Positions 39,868 through 47,121 of a stretch of DNA of 47,121 nucleotides are shown piece by piece. A program made the translations under genes and the position numbers. The DNA comes from Gammaproteobacteria bacterium. GTDB lineage: Bacteria; Pseudomonadota; Gammaproteobacteria; Pseudomonadales; Azotimanducaceae. The stretch lies in the NCBI GenBank assembly GCA_028821515.1, contig JAPPGA010000040.1:1-47121 (forward strand), given 5' to 3'. How positions within the stretch are numbered: position 1 is the stretch's first letter; each line of letters starts with the position of its first letter. The notes beneath the pieces are model-generated. The model saw nothing but the letters and a program-made list of their open reading frames with translations, searched no databases and had not been told where the DNA came from.

Positions 39868-40491
39868 CTACCTCCGGAGCAGATTCTCCACCAGTGCCGT
39901 CACGCATTCGCACTGCGCCTGCTCGCCACGCCTTTCGGCATCGATGATCCTCGCAAGTTTCCCCACCGCCTCGTCGAAGTCGTTGTTCACGACGACGTAG
40001 TTGAACTCGCCGTAGTGCGAGATATCGTCCACCGCCTGGCGCCAACGCCGATCGATCTCTTCTGGACCGTCCTGTCCGCGATCGTTGAGCCTCTCCAGAA
40101 GCGCGTCGATCGATGGCGGAAGAACAAATACGCTGATGGCCCTGGGGAACTTCCTTCGCACCTGGGCGGCACCCTGCCAGTCGATCTCCAGCACGACATC
40201 CTGGCCGCCGGCCAACGTCTGCATGACCGTTTCGTGGGCCGTGCCATAGGCGTTGCCAAATACGATGGCGTGCTCCAGGAACGCGCCCCGTTCCCGCATC
40301 GAGGCGAATGTCCCCGGATCGACAAAGAAGTAGTCCTCGCCATGGACTTCTTCCTTGCGTTTTCGGCGCGTCGTATGGGAGACGGACACCGCGAGCCTGT
40401 CATCGCGTTCGAGCAGCGCGTTGACCAGGCTGGTCTTGCCCGCACCCGAGGGCGCCGAGATGACGATGAGTCGGCCTTCCACGCGACTCAC
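39868..40491 (-). CDS. gmk: Guanylate kinase
   Basis: Phosphorylates GMP to GDP. The 207-residue protein starts at GTG 40491, overlapping the yicC stop (GTGA), and matches E. coli Gmk in length. It has the P-loop [11 protein letters not shown] at 12-22, the GMP-binding [23 protein letters not shown] region and [11 protein letters not shown]. The yicC-gmk order is widespread in bacteria. Confidence 0.97.
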   Translation of the reverse strand: MSRVEGRLIVISAPSGAGKTSLVNALLERDDRLAVSVSHTTRRKRKEEVHGEDYFFVDPGTFASMRERGAFLEHAIVFGNAYGTAHETVMQTLAGGQDVVLEIDWQGAAQVRRKFPRAISVFVLPPSIDALLERLNDRGQDGPEEIDRRWRQAVDDISHYGEFNYVVVNNDFDEAVGKLARIIDAERRGEQAQCECVTALVENLLRR

Positions 40492-41345
40492 TCGACGTTC
40501 TGCACCTGCTCGCGCATCTGGTCCACAACGACCTTCAGCTCTACCGCGCGCTGCGCGCACTCCGTCGTGACCGCCTTGGCCGTCAGCGTATTCGCTTCCC
40601 GGGAGAGTTCCTGCATCAGGAAGTCGAGACGCCGCCCCTGCGGACCGCCCGCTCCGAGGCAGTCACGGCACGCCCCGGCGTGCATTCCCAGGCGGTCCAG
40701 CTCCTCGGCAACATCCGCCTTCTGTGCCAGCAGCGCGACCTCCTGTTCGAGCCGGCCCGAGTCCAAGTGGACCGCGTCCAGCTCCCTGAGGCGGCCGACC
40801 ATCCTGTCGCGCGCGATGGGCGCAAAGGAAGCAGCGCGGGCCCTGATGTCGGCAACCATCGAGTCCAGCGCCGCGAGCTTGTCCCGCAGGACGGTATCGA
40901 GCTTCTCGCCCTCGACGCCCCGATTCTCGATCAACCGTTGCACTGCGTGTTCGAAACCGGTCAACGCCTCGGTCCTGAGCGACGCGTCCGCCGCCTCCGG
41001 CTCGGCACTGACGACCCCGGGCCAACGCAACAGTTCCAGTGCATCCGGCTGTTCCATCTCGGGGGCGACATCCCGCACCTCCTCAAGCACGTCGAGCAGC
41101 GCCTTTAGTTGGGGCCGATCGATCTCGGGCGTGGCGGGGAGTGCCGATTTCCTGAGCCGCAGCGTCGCATCCACCTTGCCCCGCGCGAGGGCATCCCGCA
41201 CGTGTCCGCGCAACACCGGTTCGATCTCCCGAATCCCCGGCGGCAAGCGGAAATCCACTTCCAGGTAACGGTTGTTGAGGGATCGGACCTCCCACGTCAG
41301 AGAGGCCGACTCGAACTTCGCGAATGCAGTCATGCTCAGGATCAT
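40488..41345 (-). CDS. yicC: YicC/YloC-family endoribonuclease
   Basis: A 285-residue protein with the YicC N-terminal motif ILSMTAFAKFE, the conserved RSLNNRYLEVDFRLP segment, and the C-terminal DUF1732 part with GRRLDFLMQELSREANTLTAKA. Members are endoribonucleases or RNase adaptors; E. coli YicC affects decay of the small RNA RyhB. ATG 41345 is chosen to match the usual MIxSMTAF start. It overlaps gmk and diverges from rph, with 47 bases between the two starts. Confidence 0.95.
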   Translation of the reverse strand: MILSMTAFAKFESASLTWEVRSLNNRYLEVDFRLPPGIREIEPVLRGHVRDALARGKVDATLRLRKSALPATPEIDRPQLKALLDVLEEVRDVAPEMEQPDALELLRWPGVVSAEPEAADASLRTEALTGFEHAVQRLIENRGVEGEKLDTVLRDKLAALDSMVADIRARAASFAPIARDRMVGRLRELDAVHLDSGRLEQEVALLAQKADVAEELDRLGMHAGACRDCLGAGGPQGRRLDFLMQELSREANTLTAKAVTTECAQRAVELKVVVDQMREQVQNVE

Positions 41346-41392
41346 TCCGGCGATTCTAACGCGTATACTCGTCGCGCTTGCGGGAGGGACAG

Positions 41393-42109
41393 ATGTCCGA
41401 AAAAACATGGCACCGGCCCAGCGGCAGACAACCGGATGCGCTACGCCCCGTGACCTTGACAACCGGTTTCACGAAGCATGCTGCGGGCTCGGTGCTGGCG
41501 ACGTTCGGCGACACGCGCGTCATCTGCACCGCCAGCTTCGAGAAGGGTGTCCCGCGTTTCCTGCGGGGCACTGGCCGGGGGTGGCTCACCTGTGAATACG
41601 GCATGCTGCCGGGGTCCACGCATACGCGTACCAACCGCGAGGCCGCGCGCGGCAGGCAGGGTGGCCGGACGATGGAAATCCAGCGCCTGATCGGCCGCTC
41701 GCTGCGCGCCGCGGTCGACCTCGAACAACTCGGGGAGCGGACAGTCCGCATCGACTGCGATGTCATCCAGGCTGACGGTGGAACCCGGACCGTATCGATT
41801 ACCGGCGGTTGCGTCGCGCTGGCCCAGTGCCTGCAACGCATCGCGCCCAAGGCGTTCCAACGCCTCGTTGCCTCGGTCTCGGTGGGTATTTACAAAGGCT
41901 CGCCGGTGCTCGATCTCGACTACGCGGAGGACTCGGACGCCGACACGGATATGAACGTCGTCATGATCGAGGACGGCGGTTTCATCGAGGTCCAGGGCAC
42001 AGCCGAGAAGGAGCCGTTCTCCCGGGGAGCGCTTTCCGAAATGCTCGCCCTCGCCGAATCGGGGATCGAAACCCTCTTCGTCGAGCAGAGGCGCGCACTG
42101 GGAATTTGA
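41393..42109 (+). CDS. rph: Ribonuclease PH
   Basis: Trims tRNA 3' extensions by phosphorolysis. The 238-residue protein starts at ATG 41393, preceded by GGGAGGG. It has [19 protein letters not shown], the [25 protein letters not shown] active-site strand and [20 protein letters not shown]. The catalytic core is intact, unlike the frameshifted rph of E. coli K-12. A TATACT -10-like box is at 41364-41369. Its stop overlaps the pyrE start. Confidence 0.97.
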   Translation: MSEKTWHRPSGRQPDALRPVTLTTGFTKHAAGSVLATFGDTRVICTASFEKGVPRFLRGTGRGWLTCEYGMLPGSTHTRTNREAARGRQGGRTMEIQRLIGRSLRAAVDLEQLGERTVRIDCDVIQADGGTRTVSITGGCVALAQCLQRIAPKAFQRLVASVSVGIYKGSPVLDLDYAEDSDADTDMNVVMIEDGGFIEVQGTAEKEPFSRGALSEMLALAESGIETLFVEQRRALGI

Positions 42110-42750
42110 TGGTCGCCGGCGAGTTTCTTGAGTTCCTGCTCCGCGAGAACGTCCTGAGATTTGGCGATTTCGTTCTCAAGTCAGGGCGCCGCAGTCCCTA
42201 CTTTTTCGATCTCGGCGCCGTGAGCAGCGGGGCCGCGCTCGACTGCCTGGGTACCGCGTACGCCGCCAGGATATCCGCGATGACGCCGTTGCCCGACATG
42301 TTGTTCGGACCGGCCTACAAGGGCATTCCCATCGCCGTGGCCACATCGGTCGCGCTGGCGCGGGATCACGGCATCAACCTCGACATCGCTTTCGACCGCA
42401 AGGAAGCCAAGGAACACGGAGAAGGCGGGCGGCTCGTCGGCGGACCCGTGGACGGCCGCCGCACGCTCATCGTCGACGACGTGGTTACCGACGGCAAGGC
42501 GAAAGTCGACGCTTACCGGCTCCTCAGGGACGCCGGCGCCGAAGTGGCGGGCGTCCTGGTGGCCCTCGACCGACGGGAACGCGTCGATGGCGACGAAACC
42601 GGAATGCAGTCGCTCGCACGTCGGCTGGGCGTCCCGGTCCTGAGCATCGTCACGCTGGACGATCTCGTCGCGTACCTGCAGCACGACGGCGGAAAACCCG
42701 AATCCCTGGAGACGATACTGCGGTACCGCAGCCTGTATTGCGTGTCCTGA
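42109..42750 (+). CDS. pyrE: Orotate phosphoribosyltransferase
   Basis: Makes orotidine 5'-phosphate from orotate and PRPP in pyrimidine synthesis. The 213-residue protein starts at the ATG at 42109, overlapping the rph stop by one base (TGATG). Motifs are FVLKSGRRSPYFFDLGAVSSG, the lysine loop FDRKEAKEHGEGG and the PRPP site TLIVDDVVTDGKA. In E. coli an attenuator separates rph and pyrE; here there is no room for one. It converges with argB, 9 bases away. Confidence 0.97.
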   Translation: MVAGEFLEFLLRENVLRFGDFVLKSGRRSPYFFDLGAVSSGAALDCLGTAYAARISAMTPLPDMLFGPAYKGIPIAVATSVALARDHGINLDIAFDRKEAKEHGEGGRLVGGPVDGRRTLIVDDVVTDGKAKVDAYRLLRDAGAEVAGVLVALDRRERVDGDETGMQSLARRLGVPVLSIVTLDDLVAYLQHDGGKPESLETILRYRSLYCVS

Positions 42751-42759
42751 CGCTCGGGA

Positions 42760-45039
<2,280 letters not shown>

Positions 45040-45043
<4 letters not shown>

Positions 45044-46272
45044 GCCTGGCGCGTCAGATCACCGCGGGTCGTATTGTTCCTGCGACGGAACAGGAGCGCG
45101 ATGGCGTCGATCAGTTTTTCAGCCACCGTCTCCTTGGAATCGATCGGGAAAACGGTTTCGCCGGAAGGTTCGATGAACGTCACGGCATTGCGATCGCTGT
45201 CGAAGCCGATGTCCTCATCGGACACGTCGTTCAGGACGATGGCGGCGCAACCCTTTCGCGCCAGTTTGTCCCGGGCGTGGCGCAACGTGTCGTGGGTCTC
45301 GGCCGCGAAACCGATGGCACATGAACAGACCTCCGCCGCGCGCGCAAGGATATCGGGGTTCTCCCTGAGTCCGATCCACATGTCCGACGAATCACCCGGC
45401 TTCTTAATCTTCTGGTCCTGCATCTCTTCCGGACGATAGTCCGCTACCGCGGCCACGCCGATGAAGATGTCCGTCTCCGGTAGTTCCGCTTCCACCGCCG
45501 CATACATCTCCCTCGCGGTCGTCACGTCGATACGGCGGATTCCAGCGGGCGTCTCGATCCCCACCGGCCCGCTCACAAGCGTGACGTTCGCGCCCGCATC
45601 GCGCGCCGCCCGCGCCAGGGCAAAGCCCTGCTTGCCCGAGCTGTGGTTCGAGATGTAGCGCACGGGATCGATGGGTTCCCGCGTCGGTCCGGCGGTCAGC
45701 AGCACGTTGAGGCCGTCCATCGGTTTCGGCCCCTGGGCCAGGTGCCCGGCCAGTACTGCGACGATTTCCGCCGGCTCCAGCATCCTGCCCGGTCCGGTTT
45801 CGCCGCAGGCCTGGTCGCCTTCCCCGGGTCCGAGGATCACCGCTCCCGCGTCTTTCAGGCTGGCAAGGTTGCGTTGCACCGTGCGGTGTTCCCACATCTG
45901 CCGATTCATCGCCGGGGCCAGGAACAGGGGGGCCGTGGTTGCAAGGCAAACGGTGGTCAGCAGGTCGTCTGCCAGGCCGGCCGCCAAGCGCGCGATCACA
46001 TGGGCGGTGGCAGGCGCCACGACGACGGCGTCCGCCCATCGCGCAAGCTCGATATGACCCATCGCGGCTTCGGCTTCCGCGTCCCACAGATCGCGGCGCA
46101 CTCTCTGTCCGGCCACTGCCTGAAGGCTCGTCTCCGTGACGAAATGAGCGGCGCTTCGCGTCATGACCGGGACAACTTCTGCCCCAGCGTTGCGCAAATC
46201 TCGCACAAGCTGTGGGGTCTTATACGCGGCGATTCCACCGGCGATACCCAATAAGATTCGTCTGTCCTGCAT
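45040..46272 (-). CDS. coaBC: Bifunctional phosphopantothenoylcysteine decarboxylase/synthase
   Basis: Catalyses two steps of coenzyme A synthesis. The 410-residue protein starts at ATG 46272. The N-terminal CoaC flavoprotein has GIAGGIAAYK, APAMNRQMW and the catalytic ACGETGPGRML; the C-terminal CoaB has TAGPTREPIDPVRYISNHSSGKQG, the AAVADYRP segment and a C-terminal CTP-binding part. It diverges from radC, with 52 bases between starts, and ends overlapping algC, where dut is usually found. Confidence 0.97.
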
Positions 46273-46324
46273 GCGAATGTCGAAGCGCCAACCGCGCTTC
46301 GCCTCTGCCACCGAAAACCACGGC

Positions 46325-47044
46325 ATGAAAAACGACGCCAACGATACCAGAACTGCCTTGCCGTCGGCGGTGGCGGGCCGAGAGTGCCGGTGCGATGACG
46401 AACCAAGGGAACGGATCCTCCACCTTGGCCCCGACGCGGCCACCAAGACGGAATTGCTCGCCGCGATCCTCGGTGTCGACGGGCCGCCGGCGGGCGCGCT
46501 GGACCTCGCCTCCGCACTTCTTGCCCGTTTCGGCGACCTGCACCGCCTGCTCGACGCCCCGAGGGAGGCGCTGGCGGCATCCGCGGGAATGGGACCAGCG
46601 ACGACGGCGGCCATACTCGCCGTCCGCGGACTCATGGACAGCTATCACGCGGAGGTTCTGACGCGCGGGGAGATCCTCTCGAGTTCGACCGGGGTCCGGC
46701 GATACCTGGGCTATCGCCTCGGACGGCGCGAGAGAGAGGTCTTCGGCGCCCTGTTTCTCGACACCCGGCACCACCTGATTTCGAACGAGGAGCTGTTCTT
46801 CGGCTCGGTGGACAGGGCGATGGTCTATCCGCGCGAAGTCATCAAGTCGTGCCTGAAACACAACGCGAGCGCCGTCATCCTCTACCACAACCATCCCTCC
46901 GGCATCCCGGAACCTTCGGCCAGCGACATCCAGGTCACCTCCCGTATTGCGATGCTGCTACAGGAGCTCGACGTGCGGCTCGTCGACCACGTCGTGGTAG
47001 GCGCGTCGGAACAGATTTCGTTCGCCGAACGCGGATTGATCTGA
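46325..47044 (+). CDS. radC: RadC family protein (JAB/MPN domain)
   Basis: A 239-residue protein from ATG 46325. The N-terminal half has a helix-hairpin-helix-like segment (ASAGMGPATTAAILAV), and the C-terminal MPN domain has the JAMM motif HNHPSGIPEPSASD with the upstream glutamate in the ILSSSTG to FGALFLD region. The family was once linked to repair but its role is unsettled; it is often found near coaBC. The first 35 residues are short of similarity and the start could be slightly later. Confidence 0.93.
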   Translation: MKNDANDTRTALPSAVAGRECRCDDEPRERILHLGPDAATKTELLAAILGVDGPPAGALDLASALLARFGDLHRLLDAPREALAASAGMGPATTAAILAVRGLMDSYHAEVLTRGEILSSSTGVRRYLGYRLGRREREVFGALFLDTRHHLISNEELFFGSVDRAMVYPREVIKSCLKHNASAVILYHNHPSGIPEPSASDIQVTSRIAMLLQELDVRLVDHVVVGASEQISFAERGLI

Positions 47045-47121
47045 GGGACGCGTCCGGCTTAAGCCCCAAGTGGGTGCATGACAAATTTGTTGGATTCTAG
47101 GCGACACGGTGTTGTTGACGT

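Noticed and set aside
46163-46324. Longer RadC starting at 46163
   Set aside because: It would overlap the coaBC start on the other strand, and the extra residues look unlike RadC.

Overview
The window is a high-GC, gene-dense stretch of a Gammaproteobacterium chromosome. The best evidence is gene order. The left block (pcnB, panB, panC, pgi, acs) matches the Pseudomonas-type arrangement. The right block (pnp, rpsO, truB, rbfA, infB, nusA, rimP, initiator tRNA; then tRNA-Leu(GAG), secG, tpiA, glmM, folP, ftsH, rlmE, greA, carB, carA) matches the classical metY-nusA-infB-pnp and ftsH-glmM-secG neighbourhoods. It continues into gmk, yicC, rph, pyrE, argB, algC, coaBC and radC. GTG and TTG starts are frequent and many junctions overlap by 1 to 4 bases. 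I cannot name a genus.

Layout. 1-8 kb: tRNA/RNA end processing (pcnB), a deoxynucleoside kinase, pantothenate synthesis (panB, panC), glycolysis (pgi), a small DUF433 gene, acetyl-CoA synthetase, and an outer-membrane barrel-like protein. 9-16 kb: an accessory region with a papain/C39-like cysteine peptidase, a decayed IS256-family transposase, a beta-class DNA methyltransferase fused to an HNH nuclease domain, and a tight two-gene operon of a calcineurin-like metallophosphoesterase with a helical-repeat tail followed by an Hsp90-like ATPase. This pair is the best candidate here for an undescribed system, probably a defence or conflict module. 16-25 kb: the translation and RNA-decay operon read on the minus strand, from an initiator tRNA with its own promoter and a terminator in front of rimP, down to pnp. 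25-28.6 kb: an inserted set of four genes (2-oxoglutarate oxygenase, cysteine synthase-glutaredoxin fusion, cupin, histidine phosphatase) lying between the two tRNA genes that are neighbours in E. coli. 28.6-40 kb: secG, tpiA, glmM, folP, ftsH, rlmE, greA and carAB. 40-47 kb: gmk, yicC, divergent rph-pyrE, then argB, algC and coaBC on the minus strand, and radC on the plus strand.

How the genes work together. Most of the window is housekeeping: RNA 3'-end metabolism (pcnB, pnp, rph, yicC), translation (rpsO, infB, rbfA, truB, rimP, rlmE, two tRNAs), transcription elongation (nusA, greA), protein export and quality control (secG, ftsH), coenzyme A (panB, panC, coaBC), folate (folP), pyrimidine and arginine (carAB, pyrE, argB), envelope sugars (glmM, algC) and central carbon (pgi, tpiA, acs). 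Several genes expected from comparison with relatives are not in their usual places: folK, panD and dut. Regulatory structure is visible at carAB (a promoter followed directly by an intrinsic terminator), at the tRNA-rimP junction, and in the pnp, rpsO and ftsH leaders.
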